A DNA stretch of 64,000 nt. Origin: Lagopus muta. Its lineage: Eukaryota > Chordata > Aves > Galliformes > Phasianidae. The stretch covers positions 18,271,505 to 18,335,504 of the forward strand of contig NC_064434.1 in the NCBI RefSeq assembly GCF_023343835.1, in the 5' to 3' direction. Shown here piece by piece: positions 1-11,800 of the stretch. The notes beneath the pieces were generated by a model. It worked only from the letters and a program-made list of their open reading frames with translations. It was not told where the DNA came from and did not search any database. The translations under genes and the position numbers were made by a program. The stretch's first letter is position 1; every line of letters begins with the position of its first letter.

Positions 1-852
1 ATCTCTGTAGAATTTTGCATACTATGTTTTAAAGGGACTGTTAGAATGTGGGAGACGCTAGGGTATTCAGGAAGGACTAAAGGTGGAAAAAGGGAGGGGT
101 TAAAGGACTGGGGAGGAATAAGCATAGGAAAATAGAGGGAAAAGGGGGTAAAAGTGGTTGGTTGAGCTTGAAGAGTCTCTTGATGAGTGTGCTTCTCTAA
201 CATAGCCCTATGCTTGATGCTACAATTTATGTTATATTCTGCAGGAGAAGGAGAACTGTGAGGAAAACACAAGCCTGCATAATTATTTCAGGAAGAAAAG
301 GGGAAAAGAAAGAGGAAATCAAAAAGGAAAAAGGGGAAAAAGAGAAGAAGGAATAGGGAAGAGAAGAGTTGGAAATTAGACCCTGATTAATACAGCACTG
401 AGAGGTTCATAAGTATTTTTACACAGAACAACTACTTGTTTATATAATTACCATAAGAAAGTAAATATTTTGGGCACTATGTAAATGCAGAGACATAGTT
501 TTTTACTTATTTCCTTTACCAAAAACTATAAAGAAATGTATCTAAATAAGCTTCTTTAGACTTCAACAGACAAAATAGACATAGGAGAAATATGCAAAAA
601 TATGAAGAAGAGTAGAAATTGCCATAAAATCAGGGCACTGAGATCTGAGGTCTGAATAAGGAGGACATTGCATGTGGGGAAAATAGGACAGAGCAAACTT
701 TAAACATATCAGATGGGAAGCATAAAAAGAGCTGGCACAGAGTATGCAACATGATCTCTGAAACTACTCACAGTAACATATTTGAAGTTCTATGATGGAT
801 TCTACTCTAGGATATTCACTGCTATGTGTCAATAAGCAAATAGGCAGCCCAC
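1..852 (-). other. TPO intron 7, partial
   Basis: Intron sequence downstream of the exon 7 donor (GTGGGC at 852). It holds a purine-rich A/G tract at about 291-368. No exon with the proximal-His motif (RFGH) was seen. Confidence 0.75.
291..368. repeat. Purine-rich A/G tract
   Basis: Nearly pure A/G on the plus strand with rare pyrimidines. Low complexity. Confidence 0.7.
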
Positions 853-1368
853 CTGATGGAGAGCTCCAACAATTTTCCGTGCTTCTTGGTAGACTGTCTC
901 AGCGCTCCAGTGGCTGTTGATGGTTTTGAGGGCCTGGGCCAGGCGGTTGTGCTCTCTCAGCCACAGTGTGTGCATGGCTGTCAATGATGTGACCTCACTC
1001 GATCGGCTGTCCCCAGCCATAAAGCATTCAATCCTTTCATCTTCACTTTCATTTGAGTCCTGTGCACAAGGTGATGGAACCCGGTCTGTAAAAGGCAGGT
1101 ATTCATGACCATTATCATGATATTTATTGTTGACTTTGAGAAGGCCTTCTTCACTTGTTAAATTCCTCAGCTTGTTTTCAACAGTGGAAGTGCTCCCATA
1201 GACAGTAGAAGCATCAATGAAAGAGGTTAAGCCATTGATCTGTTGTCTTGGATTTAGTGCTGATAGATTTCCAAAGAGAATACTGTGATCACCAGTGCCA
1301 CATGTAGGAGATGAGCGATAGAAGGGCAGGCAATCCATGCCTTCGGATAATGTGTCATTGGTTGTTAC
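853..1368 (-). CDS. TPO: TPO coding exon 7 (Ca2+ loop, catalytic Arg/Glu)
   Basis: This is a large 516-nt exon of 172 codons in phase 0. It includes [64 protein letters not shown] and [12 protein letters not shown], and ends [11 protein letters not shown]. Thr321, Phe323, Asp325 and Ser327 form the Ca2+ loop. Arg395 and Glu398 are the catalytic Arg and the second haem-ester residue, by family analogy. N-glycosylation motifs NLS, NLT and NES are visible. The acceptor is TTGTTATACAG and the donor CATCAG|GTGGGC. The variable loop around [12 protein letters not shown] is more acidic than in human TPO. The human protein continues IITLRDYIP after this point, outside the window. Confidence 0.96.
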
Positions 1369-4300
1369 CTGTATAACAAAACCATAGAATTTCTGAGCTG
1401 AAGGCAACACAGATGTTCAATTAAGTTTTGCATAAGTATTTCTACCCATGGTCTCCTTTTCCAGTTGTTTCCCAGGTCTAATGTAAGGATGTGACATTCT
1501 CTAAACTCATAGAGATGGTCTTCTCTCTCCTCAGATTTAAGTGAAAAGATGTTTCAACAACTTTCAAGAAAATACAGAAATAAATTAAAACGTTTGCTCT
1601 ATTTAGATCAAATTACTGATGTTATATCTTTTGAGTAGTTCTATGCCTGAATTAGCCCATTTTCACATTTAAAATTCATCACAGAATGTATCACAGTGGA
1701 GATGTGAACATCTGGTCAAATAATGTTCTGCTGAGCACCAAATGAAACAGGAGGTTTACATGTGTACATAAAAAAGTAATGAAGAGTTTCAATGCCTGCA
1801 GTAGCATGCCATAAGAGCACTGTTTCAATACTCAATTTTAATCAGGTGACAAAACTAAAGAAGGCATACATAATTATTCACTCTGCCTTCTGCTGGTCCC
1901 ACAAGCATTCTCCTACATTATTTTATGGGTTCGGCTTTTCTTAGAAGTTTTAAATCATAGTTATAGAGACTTTCGAGTTGGAAGAGACACTTCTCTCCTG
2001 CGGTGAAGAGGGACACGGACACCTACATCTAGATCAGGTTGCTCAGAGCCCCATTCAGCCTGACCTTTTTGACTGTCTTTATGAAAAGCAAAGAATGCTC
2101 TACTCCTCACAAGCAAAAGCCTTTCCAGTGCTTTGAACCTCAGGCAGCCAAGATGATCAGATGATTGGTGATCCAATGTTTCTCCACTAGTCAGCATGGA
2201 TATAGGCTATTGCTCAGTCAGCTACTCCAAATTCAGGTAAAGAGCATGGGTGAGATGTGTGGAAATTATCTAATGGAATCTTGCGATACAAGTAAGGGCA
2301 TGAGGGAAGAATGCAACCCAAATCAAACAGCTGGAAGGTTTGCCACTGGTGAACATACAGAAAGGTATGTGAATAGTTTAAAGGCTGTAGGAACTGTAGA
2401 AGACATGTTGGAAGGTGAGAGAGAAATGGAAGAAAGAAAGACTTTATGTGCACCATATGATATTTAAGAGGAAGACTCAGATAAGCAATTTTATTTCAAA
2501 GAACAGAGTTCATAACTAAATAAAAAATCACCAGGTTTCAAAATGACTAAAATGTATCTTCATTGTCAAATGCATATTTGACATTAGGAACTTTGTTTTG
2601 TTTTGTTTTGTTTCTGAAAAATATATTATTTCCAAATGGTAATAGCTCTCCATTGTGCAACAACGAGTCATAGCAGTGAGTTAGTTCCAGGAGTTTTAGA
2701 AAGATTAATATCAATTTAAAATGTTACCAAATGATGGATTCTGAGTTTTGTGGAATATAAAACTTTTTTTTTAACCAACTGGTCAACATGAAATAGGTAT
2801 AGAAAGCACTAAATCTGCTTCAATATCTGAAAATAAAATTGTCTTCAAATAATCAACTAATAGTAAATGAATATTTTGTGTGGAAGTGTGAGCAAATCGT
2901 TTTCCTTTGCATTATATTTTCTTGCTGTTCACATTTGAAAACTCCTTGGCAGAATACTGTTAATACTGCAGATGTTATATGAAATAATTTCTTCTTCGTA
3001 CTTCTAAAAACAAAGGGACTACTCATTGAATTGGGAATAAAATATCAGACAACTTTGGAATAGAATTAATGAGTTTCACTTAACAAAAACCTTACCTCAC
3101 TTATTATACCAAGTAATTTTCTTACTACTGAAAACTTGTGGCAGCAGGAATTGATATCAATAAAACATTTAGGTTAAGAAAGGATTTTGTATGTTTTTAG
3201 TTTTGTTTGGTGAAGAACTTCTACAAATATTCCTACATGTTAGGTACCAACAAATTTAAGTAGGTTAGTTTTGAGGGAAATACCTAATTTATTATCATTT
3301 TTCTTTTCTTCACTGATTACTAAAGTCAGTAATTTTACTCCCTTGGATTTGCCATGTAGTGTTTTTCCCTATGTTTATGTCTCTTTCTACTATTGTGGCT
3401 TCTTTTTCTCTTCAGTTGGTAATATAAGCAGGAAGATCATTTCACAGTACAGACACCTGAACTCAACAGCCACAGTGTAGTATGTATTTGAGTGCCTCTA
3501 GCTTCTAGTTAAGAGGAAAGCCTGGAAGAAATCAGGTATAATTGGGAAAAATGTAAGAGTTGCCTTTAAGTTGTTGAGCAGTGTGGCTCACAGCAAAACA
3601 TATCAACAGTGAATGAAGTGAATAATCTTCGGTTAACTGCCTTTGCAATTTCAATTCAAATTGCTCTGTGCCCCAGTGGAGAAAAGCAGCAGTAATGAGC
3701 ATTAAGGGACTGCAGAACTGTATAATGTAGTCTTCCCTTTTCATGGGATAAACAGCATGCAGCCAGCAGCTGAATGTGCAAATAAGAGATTCCTTATGTT
3801 ATTATTCAAATTACATCAGAAATAATCAGAGAAAATTAAAAGTTTTTTTCCTTCTGAAATGATTATAGAATAACATTTTTGTTCAGTACTAAATTAATAT
3901 CTTTTTTTTTCCTGTCCTTGTATAATTCTAAGGGGAAAAATATCAGAAATAAATCCATCTCTGGCCACAATAGTTTTCCAGGTACAGCTGCATGCTGATT
4001 GAAACCGAATAAATGTTAACAGTTATGCATAGTAGAATCTGCTTACAGTGAAATTTTTCAATGTTTAGGAATCAGTAATTGTTTCAGGAAACCACAATTT
4101 CTAGGTAGATACTGGATACTCACTCTGCTGGCTGTCTAATACACAGACTGATCTTTTCTTAGCTAGGACAGGAACTTGCCATATTATATAACACCTTTGT
4201 TTCTCCCTTTCTTTTCCAGCTTCTCTGTAGCTGATCTAACCAAATGAAAGCATTTCAGGATCATATCTTATTATATTTATGTGCTATGCCTATCTTAATA

Positions 4301-7300
4301 TCAACAATATAATTATTATTGAATAAAAACAGTAGTTCTCCTCTGAAAGTCTTTCTAATGTTTCACTGTGTCTCAGCTCTAGCCTAAAACAATCATTGGA
4401 AGAATGACAAATTCTCAGCATCCCACTTCCATGTGTCAGGCCTCAAAAAAAGCTAGTTTATTATTATTGTTGTTCATACTGTGGTATTCTAAATAGATAA
4501 GTACAGAAACAAGATTAGTACAGGCTCAATGTGAGAATCTCTGAGTGACTCTCTATAGCCTTTATTATGAAATGTCCAGAACAGAAAATCATAATGTTTC
4601 CTGCTAACCTATCAATAATTTACTTACACTTGTCATTAATATTAATGCACTTCTGCAAATTTCAATCTGTCTTTGAACTGCATTGTCTCATAACATTTTC
4701 CAGACACCTTTCCTAATTTGCACAGTCAAGAGCTGCCTTTCTCAAGTGAAAGCCCTGGAGTGGTCATATGGCTGAGCACATTTGTCTTCTCATGTGTTTG
4801 AATTTTCCCTTGGGTGCCCCTGTTCTAGATACACTGAAAGAGTGCAAACAGCAGCCTCTGTGTTCACATTGTTGGATAATACCTCATCGGTTTCAATACC
4901 TCTGGAAAGCAGCTGCAGTATCTTCATATAAAAAATGAATACATGAAAGTAAACATAGTTGTTTTCCAAATATTTGCCAGGTAGATGTTAGCTTTACTGA
5001 AGACTTGACAAAAGTGCTCATACTAGATATATAATACTAAATATATAATAAAAACAAAAGAACCACCATCCTCATATCTGTCCTTCTTTAAGCGCGAATA
5101 ACAGCGGAACAAAAAGAGGCTGAAAATTAATGGAACTATAGTAAAGTAATGAATTCAGAAGTCAGAAACCTTATCTAAAACAGGATTGCATCTGAATTTC
5201 TTTATTTTTCTTTCCCGTGGCCATTCTGGCTATCAGACACTGAATCCCAAGGGTGATCAAGAGTTCTGTTATGACCCCACTCCTCTGGTAGGCTATATAA
5301 TACTGTGCAAGAGCAGCTTCTGGGCCAGATTCATAGCTAACTTTAGGACATACACATGTAATTTGTCTTCACAGCAAACTGAAACACACTCGGTGATGAA
5401 ACTCTTCACAACTACAAGATAGAAACAGGACTTATGCCCTTTGTTTACAACTTTTCTTATACAGCAAAGTTACTGGTATATGGATAACACTAGCTTTGGA
5501 GTCCTTTCTAGAAAATCCCTTAAACTGCCTTCCTTTTTGAGCTGATGGGGTTTCTAGGCAGCTTAAACGAGTCAGAGATCAATGACTAGATACCCATGGT
5601 TCCTGTGATTCATGTTTGATTCAAAGAACACTATGAGCCAGTTCTCAATTTAAAAGTCTGATCACTAATTATTTTTTATGAGTATGAGGACTCTTACTTT
5701 CACATGAGAATGAGGGCTTTTTGAAGTTAAAGATCAGTATTGGTTGTACATATGGCACGTAGAAAAACAAGAATCATAGTCTTTCAAAGATTTCTGCAGT
5801 TGTATATCTATGGTATAGTAAGTAAACCATATTTTAAAAATGGGATACAATATGTAATCATATTCTGTCATATGGTGGCTTCACCCTCTACCTCTTTCAT
5901 CAGGTCACGTGAAGCGCTGCTTATCAGGGATGGGCTTTCTGCCCTAGCTTGTCCTAATAAAGGAATGGGAATATTTCTGTGATTATTAATTAAGAGCATA
6001 AAGACAGGAAATCATATACTAGCCAAAGATGTAAATTTGAGCCAGATAGAAATCTGTCCATTTTTGTCATTGTGGCTAAATCAGGTTAACCAGTCACTCA
6101 TACATTAAATACTTAAGATGTGATTTGAGAATTTGACTCCCTAAGACATCTGTGTTCTTTCTGAACACTCTCAAGCTATGTCTGCTGACTTTCAATAGTC
6201 CAAATCTCTTAGAGAGAATAAATTTACCTGACTGTGGTAAAAATGCAGGCAGTCATCAATTTCACTTAACACTCCTTAGGGATTATCTCACTGACTGGAA
6301 GATGAGCCACCTTTCTACACAGGGCCTAATTCAGTTCTCTTAACAGTCAGAAGAATATTTTTGTGTTTAATTGAAGTGGAATGAGGCACTTATATCAAAA
6401 GGAGACTCTGGTACACTCATCAGTTACATTTTGATGTGGGAAAAGAGTTTTCGACTCTGATGGAACTTGCACACTATGCAAACTTCAGTGCATAAAGAAG
6501 CTGATCAGTAATTAAGCTCCAGCCCAAAGAAAAGTAATTTACGTTGCTCTGAACACAAATTCATGCATCAATTTAAGGGTTATGATAAACATAACCCTCC
6601 TGCAGAATAAAGTAATGGTCTGTGTTTTGAGAAACAAAAAATGTATTTTGACTTTGCCACTTGCTTTTCTTTTTTTTTGAGTGAAAGAACGCTTACACTT
6701 TCAAATCAATTGGCGAGATAGAATTCTATATTTATACCAGTTTATGTTCTTTCCAATTCCCTAACAAGCTTTGAATTCAAATTTTCCATCTATACAAAGC
6801 AAAGATGTGATGTATGTAAATTTCAGCAACCCCTTGCAGACTGTTTTATACATATATTGAAATGTTACTTTAAAAACAAAAGTATTTTATATAATATTTT
6901 ATATAATATTAAAGACGGCACTTTAAAAACATAATTATTTCTTATCTATTTCTCTATTCTCTGTGATAGAATTCAGAACGTTGATGCATGAAAACAATAA
7001 TACTGGGGGAGACATAAAGTTTCTCTGCAACATAAACTTGAGAAGTAGAAAAATATATTTGTACTAAGTACTGTAGCTGTAGTTTGTTATCTCTGTAAAG
7101 CAATTTAAATCTGTACCTGTTTCATGTTATAATTACACTGTATATCAATACTTCTATCACCATCTGCTGTACTGTTGGTGGTCTACCAGTTTCCTTTGCA
7201 ATTATTTTAGCATATGTATGTCTCTAATGTATTTTACATTATTCACTTGTCTAGAACCTGGAGTTTGTCTTGAAGAAATTCATTTAAAGTCTTACCTTTA

Positions 7301-8812
7301 TCGGAAAGCATGGATTTTGTCTTTCACATGTCATCTGACACTCCTTTCCTGTAAAAAAGCTGGTTCTACTTATGCTCTGAGGTGTGAATGAAATGTCATG
7401 GTCTATGTACTGTCCCCACACCATAATGATGTCAGAATATAGGTTGTCTTCGGTGACAGCCTCATTAGATGCGTGAATTATCTTCCTTGTCACCTCTCGA
7501 ACCTGGGAAAAGAACTAATTTACCTTGAGCATCAAGCAGTTCTTCTCACAATCTGATAAAACAGTACAATCAGGATGAACAGTAATAAAAGGTATCTTTT
7601 CCCACACCCCCTCCTTGGAATACTTCAGATTGCAGAGTACTTTTAATGGCTTGCTTGAAGAAAAGAAAAAAAAAAGAAAACAAAACCAAAATCTGACAGT
7701 GTTCTGTTCAGGAGCTGAAACACTGGTGCCCAATGCAGATTAAGATGTTTCAGTTAAGTTTCCTATGTATTTGCCAAATGATCTGTGTATCTTTGATTTG
7801 TTCCTTCCCAGAGAATTTTGCAAACCTTGTGCTTTTCTTTATTCTGCCTATAAGTTTTCTTTCTATTTTTTTGTTTTCTTTTCCTTTAACAAATGGATTC
7901 TGCTGAGCAACCTCTGATCAGCATGGATACGCAGCGGTTCTGGCCTGTTCTGAATAAAGAGATTATTTTATGCAGCCCAGAAGACGGCATGGTAGCAAAT
8001 ACATGGTAGCTGGAAACTCTGCTTCATTATTCCAGGTAGGGAGAAGCCACAAGTATTTCCTCAATCACTTCTGTGAAAATTACACAGAGATACAGATGCT
8101 CTTAGAGGGAACATGTGGAGACACCAGTGCTATATGCTCAGCTGACATTGATTGCTAACTGAAGCCTTTGGAGCAAAATCAGCAGTCAGTTTGATATGAT
8201 TAGGATATCGATATTATTCACAAATTTTTCCCTCATGCTGCAAAACATTCCATCAATTAGGAGTCAAGCAGTTGAAAGGGCAGCACATAAAGTAGAGTAA
8301 AAGTCTGTAATAAATATGAGGGTTATATAATGAATGCATAAGGCAGATATAGTTAAATAGAATCTGTGAGGACAAGAAGCAACATGGGACTTGCTAAGAA
8401 CACCAAGTCTTTATACTGAAATAGTCAAGGGTAGAGACATATGGCACTCATCAGAAATACAACTCCTTATATCAGTATTCGAATAACTTTCATGGTCACA
8501 AGTCTCAAATTTTTTCTTCCAGTTAGGAAGATATTCTAATTGGAGTTAAAGTTTTCAACCATGTTGCATTCTATCACTTTACAATAATTCTCAAGCTTCA
8601 AAGAATCATAAAATCATAGAATCATAAAATGGCTTAGGTTGGAAGAGATCTTAAAGATCTGTGAGCTCCCACTCCCTAACATGGGCAGAGTTGCCAATCA
8701 CTAGATCAGGCTGCATGACCTTATCTGCCCTTGAACGTCTCAGGTTGTATTTATACTTTACATTCACTTTATTTATTAGTTTCTTTTTAAAGATTATGAG
8801 TAGTTAGTTAAT

Positions 8813-8862
<50 letters not shown>

Positions 8863-11800
8863 TGAAATAATGTAAATGGTGAAAAACAGCTATGGTGAAA
8901 TGTAAATGTTGAAATGTAAAATGTGAAATGTAAATGGTGAAAAACAGGCACTAGTTTTATCATATCTTCCAATTAAAACAGAGTAGCTTTCTGGTTGTCA
9001 GATATGATCAAGTTCTATGAAGCCATATAAGGTTTTTTAAATGTGTTTTAATTCACAAGTATGTACTGTAATGAATCTAAAAATAGGCAGTTTGTAAAGC
9101 CTGGAAATTTACTTGTGCAAATGTCAGATTTTCCTCTCCAAGCACTAAATCATGTAGTTTAGAGAGAATGTTATTTAATTAATAACGAGTTGCAGGTGAC
9201 ATTAACACTAAATTCTCTTTTTCATCCTTATTAAACACATGATGGTTAAAATAACAAGATTTTGAGCCCATTAAAAGTCAAGTTTCAAGAAATGATGACA
9301 ATCCAGGAATAGTAAGTCTAGTTCAAACCATTGTACACTGCAATGGGAATTTTTCACTCAGTCCCCTTCGCAGATACATTTCATTCAAACTCTCCTCCCC
9401 GCTATTTACTAAGCATACAGGCTTCAAAGATTTGTAAATACTGCAAAGTCTTCTTAGTTTAGTAAACTGAACTTTCTAAAAAATAAAATTCTGGTTTGAT
9501 AGTGATATTTTTCAACTAAGGTATGTTATTCAAGGTGGCAACATTGTGTATTTGTACACATATAATACATATAGATTACACGTGTTGTATATGTGGTATA
9601 TTTATTTAGTCAACAGCCATTCTTGTCCTCCTTTCCTGAATAAGGAGTCATGAAGTCATCAGCAAAATTATGTAGGAACAAAATTCTGGAAATCAAGTGG
9701 TGCAACTTTATGTTAGAAGAAGGAAATAGGCTATTTAGAGCTCCAAGAGCATCAAGCTCTTGGCTCTCAGAGATTTCCAATGAGGGATACTCCAGTAGTA
9801 GTCTAGTTAGTTTATTGTGACATTTAATTTTTCTCACAGCAAAGCATTTTTCTTATATCAAGAAAAATATGGAGCAACTTGTAGCTGTTGGCTCTTGCTT
9901 TGCCAGTGTGCATCACGGTGAAAAAGTACCTTCCTCCTTCTGCAATGCCCTCTTCAGCATGAGAGTACCGTGTCTAGGTCTATCATCTGGTTCCTTTCCT
10001 CAAGGCTGAGCAATAACCCTATGTCCACCGGTTGCTCTGCAACTGAAGGGAATCCTGCCTACTCTTTCTATGGTCCAACTTCTTTTGCTGTTTGATTTAT
10101 AGATGTTAATGGAGGCTTTTTTTTTGTGACAGATACGTTTATGGCCAATGTTTCACTTGGTATACTTTCTAACCAGGGGTAGCTGGACTCCATTGTATCG
10201 AATGCTGGGATCCCATCCTCGAGGTTGACTGAGTCCATCTTCATAGGTTGGCGGGAGCCATCTAGCCAAGGCTGTGTTGGATGCTCCCCATCTAGTATGT
10301 TCCCTGGGAAAAAAGAAAACCAAAAAAATTGCGCACAAAGAATTTTCACCTCTCAATAATTCTGAATATAAAATAATTGTCAGCCACAGGACAATATTTC
10401 ATTGTAACAAGATGTTCAGATAATGTTCTTGGCAAAGGAATCAATTATTGGTCTTCAGATATGCCAACATCAATTTAACAAGAAGGGATGCTATCTGACT
10501 CATGTTTCTAATTTATGTTGGCTACCTTTTGACATCTTTGAAGTACTTGCCCATGTTCTGACTTCCTGATAATGAAATTACATTCCTATGGAGTCAGAAA
10601 TACTGTTAAGGGCTTTCGCATTTTTTAAAAGATGCTCGTTCAGAGTGATAGCTTGGGAATCAAGATTTAGGAGAATATGATGGAATCTTACTATAAAAGT
10701 GAAGAAAGCTGAAAAGAAAAAATGGGTACTAGTCATACAGAGGTGACCATTTAACAAGATCTCAGAAGAAAGAAGAATTAAAGGAGAATGATGCCTTAAA
10801 CTGTTGGATTCAGTAGCAGAGCTCTTACTGGTTGTGTCTGGGTTTTTTTTGGGAAGGCCTGTGAACAAGCCTAAGCTCTGCTATGCATTTAGTTGTTAAA
10901 ATCATCCAGTGATTCTCCAATCAACAACTGGCTGTGCACACCTTAGGATTAGTGCAGGCCAGATTTCTATGCTGCAGTCAGCCTTTTTGGAAGAAGGTAG
11001 GAGTGTAAAATGGCCAGACATGAGTTTAAGTGCAAAAGAATGTAGTTAGCATTAAAGTCATCCTTGATTAAATAGTCATGAAATTATTCATGGTCTTTTC
11101 ATTTATTAGTTCAGTCATTGAGTCTTGGGCTTGACCCAGTTAATTTTCCTACTATCGTGAAAATTTCTATTGCATTTTCCCTAAGAGGAGAATACTTTAG
11201 GTTTTTTTAATGTCTGTCAATTTTCTTCACATGATCTGTGCAGTATGTTTTATTATATATTACTAAATATATGATATTAACAAGAAATACAATTTTAGAA
11301 ATGCATGCATTGATTTCTGACAGTAGAAATATAGCATGTTACAGCAAGTTTATATTTCTATTGAGTACTAAAGAGAGAGCAGTTACTTTATTAATCCTTC
11401 ATTGATCTTTAGCTCACTGATATGACTCAATTTGCCTAGTAATATGATAGAATAATGCACTTAATTATCCACAATAATTCACATTTGAAGGTTGAAGTAT
11501 GTTTCAACAAGGCATTCAAATTAGTTACAGTTGATTTATCTTTATTGAAATTGCATAAAATGCTGCACATAGTGTAGTGCTATTTCACTCAATTAAAAAT
11601 AATGAAATGTTAATTTTGCTGCTTAACTAGTGATTTTTCTCCTGATTGTTTTTATATTGTAGCAGCTCACTGGAACGCTACTTTATTAAAACCCGGCATC
11701 TTGGATGCCTTGTTATTATTCTATTAAACATGTTGATGTCTTGGAATCTTGCATGAGTTATAAATGTTTTAACTAGGGTAGATGAAATAATGAGAATTTG

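Larger units (their letters stand above)
1369..7295 (-). other. TPO intron 6
   Basis: A 5.9-kb intron between the distal-His exon and exon 7. It holds a decayed antisense CR1 fragment near 1952-2100, a TTTTG microsatellite at 2592-2613, and AT-rich short repeats near 6884-6910. The small ORFs here look like chance ORFs. No other gene was seen. Confidence 0.8.
7503..10173 (-). other. TPO intron 5
   Basis: A 2.7-kb intron that starts with the donor GTTAGA at 10173. It contains a short antisense CR1 tail (8601-8745), a 45-bp poly(A) (8816-8860) and a degenerate tandem repeat after it. Nothing else is recognised. Confidence 0.8.

Noticed and set aside
917..1108. Plus-strand ORF of 63 codons
   Set aside because: It lies antisense within TPO exon 7. 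The TPO frame has full homology, so this is a shadow.
10068..10349. Minus-strand 93-codon ORF over TPO exon 5
   Set aside because: Wrong frame. The neighbouring frame carries [10 protein letters not shown] with matching splice phases.
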